A stretch of 64,000 nucleotides of DNA, from contig NW_020654878.1 in the NCBI RefSeq assembly GCF_003589595.1, positions 958,216 through 1,022,215 of the forward strand, given 5' to 3'. The notes beneath the pieces are model-generated. The model was not told where the DNA came from. It was given only the letters and a program-made list of their open reading frames with translations, and did no database searches. Below are positions 34,460 through 44,699 of this stretch, piece by piece. Each line of letters opens with the position of its first letter. Position 1 is the stretch's first letter. Origin of the DNA: Hyposmocoma kahamanoa. Its lineage: Eukaryota; Arthropoda; Insecta; Lepidoptera; Cosmopterigidae. The position numbers and the translations under genes are program-made.

Positions 34460-36030
34460 TTCCTCAAGGGTTTTGTCTGATCGACGTTTTTGATTTCTAT
34501 ATATACTATAAATTATGATTAAATTGCATAATTAAAATATTAGAGCTACTGACAAAAAGATATAAATTTAAGATATTGAATTCAAGGAACGGTAAAACAA
34601 TCAGAGATCTTTTAAGACCATGTAAAAACAAAGAAAACTTTATAGTGTGATGATGTAAAAAACATACCGAGAAAAAAGAACACATCGATCGATATCGTTG
34701 TATCATCGACGTACGGTATTCCAAACTCGTTGCTTGCGCAGGTGAGGTCTGACGGAGGATATTTCGAGGCGAGGCCAGGTGTCTCGGAATTCAATAGGGC
34801 AATTTCCGACTTGACGAAAATTAATCTCGTCGTAGCACTAATTGGGCTATGGCGGCGGCGGCAAAATAAAAACGTTGTAAATTAGAATTATACGTCAAAA
34901 AGTTTATCTTAGATATACGTATCTTGCAAATTACTGATGTTTATAGCAGAAACTGCGAGACAGGAGAACGGATGTTAGTGACTTTTGAAGGCTTTGAAGA
35001 ATTATCAAACGTAACACGAGCTACAATTATTAAGTACACGAAGACGAAGTACTAAAATTAACCTAAACAAGCATCGGCACAAACAAATTTACGATAGGAA
35101 AGTGAAAGCAAGATCACTCTCTGAAACATAACAGGATCTAGCACTATCGATTTGAACTATATAGCAATCTATATTGATCAGTGTACTGTCCATATAAGGG
35201 AATGCGACGAAAGCGACTGTAGTGCCGAAGATCTAGAGGAATTTGCACGATTATAAACTCACAGAATCGGGAAAATGAGAAATGGTTTGAAGAAATCAAT
35301 TCGGACAATGCTAATGGATTAAATTTAAAAGCTTAAAGGGACAAATGCAATATGCCTATTGAGTAATCTAAACGGAGTTCAGTGACCACGTAGTACCCGC
35401 AAGAGGCCCTCAGACCCTACCCACATTAGGAAGTATTAATATTCATATTTTTTCTAGCCTTTCCTCTTAATTAATATGCTAACAGGCATTGTCGACACGC
35501 CTACGTCTCAGCTCCAAAGTATGAGAGCCGATGGTGTAGGCGGCGACTTGTGGGCGATGTGTTCTGCGCGTGAGTCGATGTCATGGCCACTCATTAGTTC
35601 GGAATCATCAAATTTAACGGCTCGATCATTTTATCTTTACTCTTGACTTGTAACTTAGGAAACGGGAAATTGAGGTATGGAAATGTAGTCAAACTTAAGT
35701 TCTTTAAAGTATATAACTTTGGAGAATCTGAGAACCACTTCACTTTTATCTAAATATAGTAACACTCCAGCATGAGTGAATAAGTATAGAACACTTAAGT
35801 GCTTTACAATTAGTTACAAGTTGATCCTTTGGTATCCGATTACCTATCAAGGAGAGAAAATATTCTACACATACATGAGCCAATTGAAGAGCGACAATTT
35901 ACGTCATTTAACAAGAGAAAGTTAAAAAGAAACTGTTCCATTCCTAGAATATAGATTGAGGAAAAAGATTGCTAGGAATATTGATGAAACTTAATAAGAT
36001 ACAGTGCCAAAGAGGTCATAATGACAAGAA
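34460..36030. other. No gene or known repeat (Dad intron 1)
   Basis: Apparently single-copy within the window. Lies between GC islands. Confidence 0.5.
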
Positions 36031-36034
36031 GGAA

Positions 36035-36160
36035 GCGCCAAGGAGGCGGCTGGTGAGTACAAAGGCTGCCGGGCGGTAGCGCCATCGCCTGACGAATTAA
36101 AAAGTTAACGGGCGGCGCGCGCGCCGGGCGTCGCGGCACGCCGGCGCCAGCGCCGTGACC
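36035..36160. promoter_or_regulatory. GC-rich island 1 kb downstream of Dad exon 1
   Basis: Contains GGCGGCGCGCGCGCCGGGCG and GGCGCCA at 36143-36149, with no GNCV at spacing four. A GTGAGTAC word after GGAGGCGGCTG could be a donor on the plus strand. Interpretation as a regulatory element is inference. Confidence 0.3.
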
Positions 36161-37196
36161 TTGTCTACTTATCGCGAACGCATGACCCTCAGTCGCAGAT
36201 TAGGTGATAGGTGCTTACTTTGCTTACGCCGACGTTGTAATGTCGTTGACATAATTAAAACTTTCATTTATGTCGTTAGTTCTGTATCTTGCAATCTGTT
36301 CGTCAGAACGACTAAATTTAAACTCTGTAACGATGTGTTAAGGAATGAAAATAAGAAATCACGGACAATTTTCAGAAAATTGGTAGTATCAATTTAATGA
36401 TAACCATCGCTAAGGTCTATAAAGGAGTGACCTTTATGTTTTTGATAAAACAAACCAAAGAAACTATACGACGGCTGATGTCAGCCTCTAAAAATAGACT
36501 AACGAACGAAGATGTTTACAATATGCTATAAGGACCGAAAGCTATGGACGTTCAGATGAAAACTTGTTTGAGGAGTACTTACTAATAAGAGAGTGTATAC
36601 GGGAATATGTTTGTTGGGATGTGGAGCGGAGTGCGCACGAGACGATGATGTCACGACGCGTAATACTGATAGACGAACCCACGGTAGCGATAACAAGCCT
36701 GATAACCATTGCACTGATAACATGATACATAGTGCCCAAGTTACCCGCGCAGGGGGTAATGTGACCGAGGGCTCGTACACACAACCGATCTAGAACTTAA
36801 TCTTCACCACACAACGTAAGATATTTTAATTGAATACTCAATGGGGTTCCGATGAGTTTCAAGAGAGAAAAGAGAAGCAGAGTTTCAACCTGATTGGAAA
36901 TCACACACATTACAACAACCTCGAATGAGTATTTAATTCTTTGTAATTTTGATTGATATTGGTAATATTACAATCAACACATTCTCAATGTAGAAAATGG
37001 CAACAAAATCGATGCAGCCATGGACTACTACGGTATGCAGGATTACAGTAATAACATAGACTTCTTCCATCAAAGCACTAACAACCATTCACTAAACCCG
37101 TAAATGCATTTGACGCATTCCGCTCGAAGCACAAGGCGGTGGCGAGATTCGAGTGTTTACGTGCACTTGTTGCGCGGGTCATCGGCCGAGACGTAC

Positions 37197-37470
37197 CGGG
37201 TTTGCAGAGGCGGCTCCAGTGGTAAGGGTTGCAACAGTGCTGGTCGGTGCACAGTGGAAGCCTTCGCAGCTCTCCCAGCTCACGGAGGTCGGGGAACCGG
37301 AAGGCGCGACTAGCGGCTAGCCGGAGCTGGGCGCCGCCGGGGCCCGGCACGCACTCGGTGCTGGCGGCGCCCGCATCCAAGGCCCGTGCCAGGCGCCGCA
37401 CCTGTTCATCGGAGACGGCGGCGGCGCCCGCGGCCGCCAGCCGCCGCCGCAGCGCGTGTCTCTTGAACAT
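37197..37470 (-). CDS. Dad: Inhibitory SMAD (Dad / SMAD6-7 type), coding exon 1 with MH1 module
   Basis: First coding exon, 91 codons plus one base. Inhibitory SMADs block BMP/TGF-beta signalling at the receptor and at SMAD complexes. The start MFKR..LRRRL resembles the N-terminus of SMAD6/7. The MH1 module follows: AFRFPDL near residues 56-62, then LPLC, then CCNPYHWSRLC at 79-89. The likely zinc ligands are visible (C40, C74, C79, H84), and the C79-to-H84 spacing of five matches other MH1 domains. The start is the first ATG after an in-frame TGA ten codons upstream. The exon ends CKP-G followed by the donor GTACGT, phase 1, joining the PY exon at 20425-20478. GC content is far above the surroundings. 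MH1 is short compared with R-SMADs, as expected for an inhibitory SMAD. The ancestry is firm; the exact start and donor are inferred. Confidence 0.87.
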
Positions 37471-37493
37471 CACATGCCGCGGCCGCCACCGGC

Positions 37494-37550
37494 GTCACGA
37501 GCCCTGCGCCCGCTCGACCCACGCGACATTCGCTCGCGCGTTCACGCACA
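37494..37550 (-). other. Short upstream ORF in the Dad leader
   Basis: If transcription starts near 37577, the leader contains an ATG (start CVNARA) opening an 18-codon frame that closes at a TGA. That TGA is the in-frame stop ten codons before the Dad start. Upstream ORFs can lower translation; this one is only a candidate because the leader boundary is unproven. Confidence 0.3.
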
Positions 37551-37574
37551 TCACTGGCCGCGTGCCTCCACTCG

Positions 37575-37579
37575 ACTGA
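37575..37579 (-). promoter_or_regulatory. Candidate arthropod initiator TCAGT for Dad
   Basis: TCAGT lies 107 nt upstream of the Dad ATG on the minus strand in GC-rich sequence. No TATA box sits 30 nt before it and no clean DPE follows. A five-base match has little weight alone; its value is the position. Confidence 0.25.
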
Positions 37580-37974
37580 CGGCTGACGCCCGCCGCCGCG
37601 CCCTCCCCACCTCCTGCCAACCGCCCGCTGCATGCATCGTGCCCGCCTGGGTGCCACTCCTCATGAACCTGTTCCCGTCTCGGATTGTAATGTTTTCAGA
37701 TTAAGTTACGGGATACCTAATTAAAAGTTGAAATCTTGATCACGCTGAAAGCCAAACTAATAACAAGATTCTGTGGCTAAATGGCAATCAAACCCAAAAA
37801 CCAGACTAAGTAAGTATAAAGAGTCGATTATTCCCTAGTAACATAAAATAAGTATTCTTCTCATCTTCTTACGCGTAAAATGTGACTAGGCGCAATCAGT
37901 TTTTAAGCTGACAAATAAATATACTGTATAAAGAATTGAATAGGACGTTTCCCCAAAAACTGGCAAAGAAATTA

Positions 37975-38090
37975 GGTGGGCTACACCGCGGCGGGTAGGA
38001 CGGTCGGCGGGGGGCTCGGCGGCTGGCGCCACCGCCGGCGTCAGGTGTGCGCGCATGTGTGAGTACGGCGCCACCGCGCTACAGCCCATT
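37975..38090. promoter_or_regulatory. GC-rich island 0.5 kb upstream of Dad ATG
   Basis: Contains two GGCGCCA sites (38025 and 38067) and the run GCCGGCGTC. The first has a GNCV word at spacing five. Its place just upstream of the coding exon suggests a promoter-proximal element. Confidence 0.35.
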
Positions 38091-38257
38091 ACAGACCCCC
38101 CACAAATGCCCAAAACAATAGTTAATACAGAACTGCCTCAGAGAGGCTTGACGACGGTCACTCGTATCGGTTTTATTCCCAACTAGAAAGATGGGTCTGC
38201 GATATGCCACATATCCATGTACTTAATTTTTTACATATCCTACATTTTTATCCTAAG

Positions 38258-38345
38258 GTTGCCTGGAAGAAATTGGGCCGCCTGTTGCACACATTACACA
38301 TTAACTTACTATTTTTCTATAATTACCTAATGTTGCTGCTCTATG
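38258..38345 (+). repeat. LINE-type 3-prime tail (GGCTGGAAGAG family)
   Basis: AAGGTTGCCTGGAAGAAATT then GGGCCGCCTGTTGCACAC. Diverged relative of the tail at 55663. Confidence 0.5.
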
Positions 38346-39990
38346 ATGTCACTGTAATTTGATTTCATTTATTCATTCATTTTTAGAGTAAAACTCTCCC
38401 TTACTCCCTTTACAACTAAACATCATTAAAACTCCTAGTTGTTGTTGCTCGAAGTTCCCTCTACACACACTAGTATACACTGACATGCAAACGCCCAACA
38501 TAGTCCTTAACCCAATACTTGCATCATCAAATCCTTATTAGCTTTCATGATAATTTGATTTTGAGGGTCCTACAGCAACAGCCGATACTTGCTGGTCAGC
38601 AAGTACAGCGCTTTTTAAATTTTTATTTGCTGATTCATGTTAATAATGTCGTCCTTGTTAGTGAAACTACGTACCAGTACCGGTCACATTGTAGGTATAA
38701 TGTACTCAATGTCCAGTACGCGCGTGCATGTTCTTTGCCAGTTCGTCGGTCGGAATGCTCGGTTAAAAGACACATCAAGTAAATAAATTACGCGGCGCTG
38801 CCGATAGCGGCGGAATCTTGCATCTTACTTTGTTTCAAAACTTCTCGTTGATAACTTTTGCTAAGTTTTGAAAGTCAGAAGAAAATGTTCTCCCAAGGTC
38901 GAAGAATCACCATTATCACCTACAGCCTCGATGTCCGTTAGTTTAGTATGATCTACAACGAAAGGAGTATTTTTCATGAGAATCTGAAAGCAAACGATGA
39001 TTGCCTTTTGCACGCTTGGCAAGGGATACGAACGCGACGTTGAACAACGAACTTTGAAAGTATCAAAAGTAAATAATTGTATTTCAATTATAAATTATTA
39101 TTATAATCCTAATTTATTTAAAAAGAAAAAGTACTTCAACTAACAAAAGTGTTTAAATACGGAATATCATCGAGATATTATTTCGGTTATAACGCTAGAT
39201 GGCGTTACCCCATTTTAAATTATTTCCTCCATCGCGGTGTTACAATTTTCCCTTTGGCCTAGTTAAATGAACGTACGTTTAAATAATATAAAGTAATAAT
39301 ATTTTAACTATATTATATTTAATTTAGTTTAAAATTTAAAAATATAACTTATGTAGAGTCATAATCTAAATTTGCATAAATAAAACAAGACACAAGTTTT
39401 AGTTCTTACTGCTTCGAGATGTTAATAATCTTGCACGTGTCCATGAGTCACTTTTAAAATTTAAATAGGTGTTATAATATGACAATAATTCGTACCCTTG
39501 CCCATAAAGCCACATGTGGACTTGGTTCTAAAGCGCCTAAGCAACAAAATATTATTGACTAATTAGTTTTGTAAAATCTTTAAATTTCCCTTCCAAAATG
39601 TTTTCATTTTGCGGGATGTGGCCTTATAACACATAGAGTGCGAAATTATAACTATGAAGTGTCACAATTACCTACTAGTGTGCATCTTCAGGTCACCATT
39701 GTCACAACTATATCAATAATATAATGTACCTACAGTAGATCTCAAAATTCTCATCCCTAGTGAATAAGAATCAACTTTACTCGACATTCTTTGAAAATTT
39801 TTTGACAAAATTATTTGTAAGGGACGGTAGTATCGTAGTAGTAGTGGTCAATGTGATATATGGATTATGACTCTACGTAAGTTATACTTTTAAATTATAA
39901 ATATATGTAATGTTTCGAAAAGTTCGAATGACGCAATTACTATTACGTTACATTATTTACACGTTTATTTTAAACGTACGCTCATATTTG
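38346..39990. other. No gene recognised
   Basis: AT-rich; a small palindrome ACTTGCTG-GT-CAGCAAGT at 38587-38604 is the only structure seen. Confidence 0.5.
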
Positions 39991-39993
39991 TTT

Positions 39994-40185
39994 GCAAGTG
40001 ACGGGTCGAACAAGTCGTGCATCTGATGGTAATCAACACGCCTATCCATAACAGTTGTAGTGCCACTCAGAGCTTTAAGTCGCAAAGATATTATGGGCAC
40101 TGCCACTGCGCCCGTCACCCTGAGACATAAGTTGACAAGTCCCATGTGCCTGTAATTTCACCTGCACCCTTACAATAAACTTAAA
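39994..40185 (+). repeat. Repeat A, 5-prime half
   Basis: GTGACGGGTCGAACAAGTCG through CACCCTGAGACATAAGTTGA to CACCTGCACCCTTAC. The 3-prime half is missing. Confidence 0.75.
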
Positions 40186-40465
40186 CGCAATTTTTGATGA
40201 GACAAAGATAAATAAAACGTGACAACAATGGTAGCTGCGATTATCTGTCGTCACTATCTGTGGTCGTCACATTTTTATTATGCCGTTTTATTTATAGTCG
40301 TTCTGCACTTCCCATAGTCTTGACAGTCTGTTGTCATAACTCCAAAAAAGTCATGAACGACATTTAATCGTGTTGTGCTATATGTTAACAACCCCTTTAA
40401 AATATACAAACCACGACACTTTGAACTGCACGATTATATGTCATCACGTCAAAGTGGGAACGCAG

Positions 40466-40640
40466 CCTTCAGGTGGTGAAATTCCAGGCCCATGGGACTT
40501 GTGAAGTTATGTCTCAGGGTGACAGGTGACCGCTGCCCCTCATATCATTGCGATTTAAAATTCTAAGTGGCACTGCAACTCTTATAGACAGGCGTGTAGT
40601 TTACAGTCAAGCGCGCGATCTGTTAGTCCCGTCACTTAAT
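40466..40640 (-). repeat. Repeat A, partial
   Basis: GCCCATGGGACTTGTGAAGT, GTCTCAGGGTGACAGGTG and GTGGCACTGCAACTC, ending GTCCCGTCACTTAATATTAT. Opposite to the copy 280 bp away. Confidence 0.7.
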
Positions 40641-41732
40641 ATTATTCGTATTAATATCATGTGATTTTAAAATAATAAGGGTACAAATTTATTGTCCTCT
40701 TGTCACACGACACTAACGTCTACGACATCAATCTGTGATTTGTCATAAAGAAACTTTATTTTTGGATGAAACAAGTAGCGAATCTATAAAATGCCACTGC
40801 CACAATAAATATTAGCAACTTTTTGCAAAAGACACCAAAAAGCAAGTAAAAAACTTCTATCAAAACGTTCGATTTTTTGGCACGTAAATAACTATTTTTA
40901 TATTTTTCTAGTATTTTAAATTAAATATTTCTTAATTCTCATTTATCGAAGAAACAACTTAATAGAGCACCTATAACTTGTTTAATAATGTTGTTCCATA
41001 AGCTTCCCAGAGCTATCCGCTATAAATAAACTAATACTGTACGGCGGCGTACTATAGTACGTGGAATGTGTACGTAGAATAGTACAATTAGCAGCTGATA
41101 TATTGTCGGAAATTTATAAACCTGTATAGATACGTAACAATGAGAACTGGTGGAGATATAAAAGGCATGCTTTTATTCTGTAGTGTGCCGAGAATATAGT
41201 TAAGCAGCTTAACGCCTATTTTCTGACTGTAAATAAAATAAAATTACTAGTTCTTGACACTTGTCTTCACGAAGTTACAAATTCATTAAAGGGTAATGTA
41301 CACATCTACAAGAAGATTCTAAATTTTGCTATTTACGAGATTAAAACTATTATGTAGCAAAAACTGTATACTAGATGTTAGTACCAGTGGTGCGACAGAC
41401 CCTGCTTCTGCATCTGCAACTGCGGAAGTTCCGCACGCGTTTCCGTTTCTGCTTCCACGACATTCAATCGGAAGTTTACAACATTTGCGACGGATCAAGC
41501 ACTGATGCAGATTACTTGGCAGTAAAGCACGCATTTTTTAGTGATTTTGTGTTATGTACATAGGGCGTATTATAAGTTTCCAGAACTGGCCACTTACATT
41601 AACAATATTTAAAAAAATAATTACAACATTTGAAAATGGAACTCTTTGGCTGTAGAATACAGTTTGTTTCATCTGACTGTCACTTGGTTTTACATTGTGG
41701 CGTCATTTTAGAAATTGGTTGTCTACATCACC

Positions 41733-42640
41733 ATGGATTTAACTCGTGAAAATTTTCATAGTATGATTTTCTACGACTTTAAGTGTAATTTAACAGTTCA
41801 GCGGAGCTTCTCTCGGCTTCAAACTGCTTTTGGCGATGAAGCACCATGCAAGACGACTATTTATAGCTGGTTTGCAGAATTCAAACGCGGTCGTGTGAGT
41901 CTCAGTGACAAATTTCGTGATGGTCGCCCGTCCACTGCTGTGAACAACAAAAACATCGATGCTGTACGCCGTATGATCAAAACAGACAGGCATGTGATAT
42001 ACCATGAGATTTGGGCATATTTAGGCGTAAGCATGAGTCAAATACAATCAATACTACACAAACATTTGGGTGTGAAATACCTGTGCTCTCGGTGGATCCC
42101 ACACAATTTGACTGAGGCTCAAAAAACGGATCGCGTCACTTGGTGCAATGCCATGCTTACCATTGCTTAATTTGGTGTGGGACATAGTAACAGGTGACAT
42201 GAAACATGGATTTATAGTTACAATCCCAAGAAAAAGCAGTAATCGAGCGTATATTCTTTTTTAAATAAAACTGGACACTTGGCTACTGTTGCTTTGGGGA
42301 ATCGTTGCACCGTGAATAGTGATTGGTACACTGGTCGTTTGTTTGCCGGAAGTTATTGACAAACTCCGTAAAAATAACCGTAAACGCCATATCTTGCACC
42401 ACGATAATGCCGGTTCTCACACGGCCAGACAGACAAATGAATTTTTGCAGGTGGATAATATTGACCTTATGAGCCATCCCACGTACAGTCCCGACCTGGC
42501 ACCTTGTGACTTTAATTTATTTCCAAAAATGAAGACCAGTTACGCGTTGAACATTTTCATCACCCGAAGAGGCTGTCGAAGAGTATGAAAAATATATTTC
42601 AGAGATTGTCACGGAGGAGTGGCATAAATGTTTTTAAAAT
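41733..42640 (+). pseudogene. Mariner transposase, decayed
   Basis: A mariner-family (IS630/Tc1/mariner) transposase, the DNA cut-and-paste enzyme that inserts at TA. The start ATG gives MDLTRENF, the usual mariner N-terminus. The helix-turn-helix region is intact, and SRWIPHNLT at about residues 123-131 is the linker motif WxPHxL. The first open frame stops at 42168. The block with the first aspartate (VTGD) continues in another frame to about 42260. A third frame carries HHDNAGSH and YSPDLAPCD; the last two catalytic aspartates are 34 residues apart, the D34D of mariner. Several frameshifts and a deletion around 42260-42310 show it is dead. A left inverted repeat may start near 41563 (GGGCGTATTATAAG), but the matching right end was not found. 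Confidence 0.9.
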
Positions 42641-42719
42641 TGGTTCATTCGAATGAAAAAGTGCATTAACTAAATATTTTGAGAAACAATAATTTAATTT
42701 CTGACCATTTATAGTATTT

Positions 42720-44100
42720 TTTTCTTATTCATTATGTATTACCTAATTGCACTCAAATTATGAAACCGAAAACAAGCCCCGTTGGGGACTAATTTGTTGA
42801 GTTTTTCATGGTATTTATACTTCCACTTCCGTTTCCGTTTTTACTAAGGTTTACTTTTGACATCTGTTTCCGTTGTAACACTTCCTTTGCACCATTCAGC
42901 TTTTGCGTATTTGGATGACAAAAATCCTAGGGAGTTCTTCTTCTTATCGTATAGATGGCATACACTATATTGCTTGCCATCGGGGTTAAAATTTACCACT
43001 CGTCGAATATTGCAAATGCAAATGCGACAAAATTTCAAAGCCGAGAAAATAATGTTGAAAGAAATCAAATTTAAAAAAAATATCTACTTGTCTCTTGCGG
43101 TAACTATATGATCATACCTTATCCACCAAGGAAATATAAAAAGTAGTGACAGATCGGCCTTTGTTACTGATCACGGCAGTAATGCCGCAGCTAGTTGAAA
43201 TGGCGTTTGTGATAAAAACTCATAACCGAGAAAATATGTTCAAGGGACGTTCAAAATCAAATAATAAAATATCTGCTGTTTCCAAACGAAAAACGTAAAC
43301 ACTAGTAAGTGTTTAGCAGTAGCTAAACGCAGTAAGATAAACTTATATTATACGCAAAATGTGAAATTAAAATATTTTATTATTTATGCTTCATTATTTA
43401 ATTATTACCCTTTTTCCTTTTCAACTTAGTAAAAAAATGTAAGAGTGACCAATTATTCCTTTTAAATTCAGCATAATTACAACACTATTGTTAACGTTAG
43501 TGTAATAATGAGATGAGAGATCAGTACGTGGTTACAATGTCTTTTCAATGTCGTAGCTTGACATATTCAAGATTTTTATTACTTTAATTAAAGGTAACAT
43601 TTCCACTTATTTTAAATTTAAGTGAGCATTGTGTAACCGTCTTCTGGGAAATTAAAATTTTCAGTAAATACATACATGTAGAACTTTAACTGAGCAAGAT
43701 TTAGAAAGTTAAATGTGACTTGGGTCTTTTCATTTAGTTAAGTGATTGAAATGTGTAGTTAAAACGAAATGACGCATATGCAATTATGCCATTTTACCAA
43801 TTTGTGTATTTACATAAAAATGTTAGTACTTACACCCTTTTCTCTTACGGTACCTTTATATTTAATCCACTTAGGAAAAATATGTAAATACTTACTGGCA
43901 GATTCGTCTTTTTTTTCTGGTCACGGTAGTACACGTAACTCATTTTGAGCAGTAACACCGTGTACAAAGAACCGCATACACAAATATTTATGCAGTTCAT
44001 TTTAGTTTTTTTTATATTGCGACACTCATGTCCGTCACTCATTTCAGCTCAGGCATAAGCTGAATGAAGTTCTTTTGCGTACGCCACAACCGCACAAATA
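42720..44100. other. No gene recognised
   Basis: AT-rich sequence between the mariner remnant and SINE S1 copy 1. A Y-rich stretch near 42815-42870 resembles 41390-41450 in composition. Confidence 0.45.
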
Positions 44101-44110
44101 ACGGTACAAC

Positions 44111-44316
44111 ATTCATTTTATTTTTTTTTAGCCCCACACTAGGGAAACCCTGTGTTGCGGGTGCCATGGACACACATAGACAACCACAAATTACACCCAA
44201 GCTCACGAGAGAAATAAATGTAGGCCACACAAATATTTCTCTCGGCCCGGGAATCGAACCCAGGACCTCTGCATGGCAGTCCGGCATGGTAACCGTTTGG
44301 CCACTGAGGCAGTTAT
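44111..44316 (-). repeat. tRNA-derived SINE, family S1, copy 1
   Basis: On the minus strand the head reads TGCCTCAGTGGCCAAACGG (A box at 44293-44303) and then GGTTCGATTCCCGGGCC (B box near 44251-44260). It is followed by a body with ACACAGGGTTTCCCTAGTG. The ends of the tRNA-like part do not pair as an acceptor stem, so it is a SINE, not a tRNA. Confidence 0.85.
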
Positions 44317-44574
44317 TTATTTAGGTATTTTTTTGTTCTATTATATGTTGTTTCTTTTTTGTTTCTTGTAATTTTTTTTGTTAATTAATTCTTTTTATTT
44401 TTTATTGTTATCTATATATTTTTTTGTATCTGTGTTGTGGCGTTGCAATAAACGTCTATTCCATTCTTTTTTTTTAAGTGTCACATGCGCCCTTTCAACT
44501 AACGGCGGCAGAATGGTACGTCGTCGTCCGTCGTGAGGAATTGATTTATTTAGCTTTTTCGGTCTAGCTATGAT

Positions 44575-44695
44575 ATTTTTAAATAATTATTGTAATTGAC
44601 AAATGTATATTTACAAATAGTAATCGCTAGAGTTTCGTACTCGTTCTTTTCAAGTGCAATTTGCTTACTTGTAAAATAAATATACTCATTTAGAA
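44575..44695 (+). repeat. LINE L1a-type 3-prime tail, diverged
   Basis: Shares TATATTTACAAATAGTAATC, CTAGAGTTTCGTACTCG and AAAATAAATATACTC with the 10.2-kb tail. Fragment only. Confidence 0.6.
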
Positions 44696-44699
44696 AACG

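Larger units (their letters stand above)
20479..37196 (-). other. Dad: Dad intron 1 (16.7 kb)
   Basis: The interval between the phase-matched donor at 37196 and acceptor at 20479. It holds GC-rich islands at 29.7, 33.1, 33.6, 34.4 and 36.1 kb, a BMP activation element match at 33174, and mobile elements: gypsy remnant, hAT-like and Harbinger-like MITEs, repeat-A copies and an RTE fragment. Splicing of exon 1 to exon 2 is inferred from phase and protein homology. Confidence 0.75.

Noticed and set aside
37406..37657. 83-codon minus-strand frame overlapping Dad exon 1
   Set aside because: A GC-rich shadow in another frame; the MH1 motif lies only in the frame that starts at 37470.
28031..38090. 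Other GGCGCCA sites as strict BMP activation elements
   Set aside because: At 28031, 29761, 33624, 36143, 38024 and 38067 no GNCV lies at spacing four on either strand.
44240..44316. tRNA gene on the minus strand
   Set aside because: A and B boxes are present, but the ends cannot form an acceptor stem and a SINE body follows; the same applies at 5.4, 10.5, 10.65, 48.05 and 59.5 kb.
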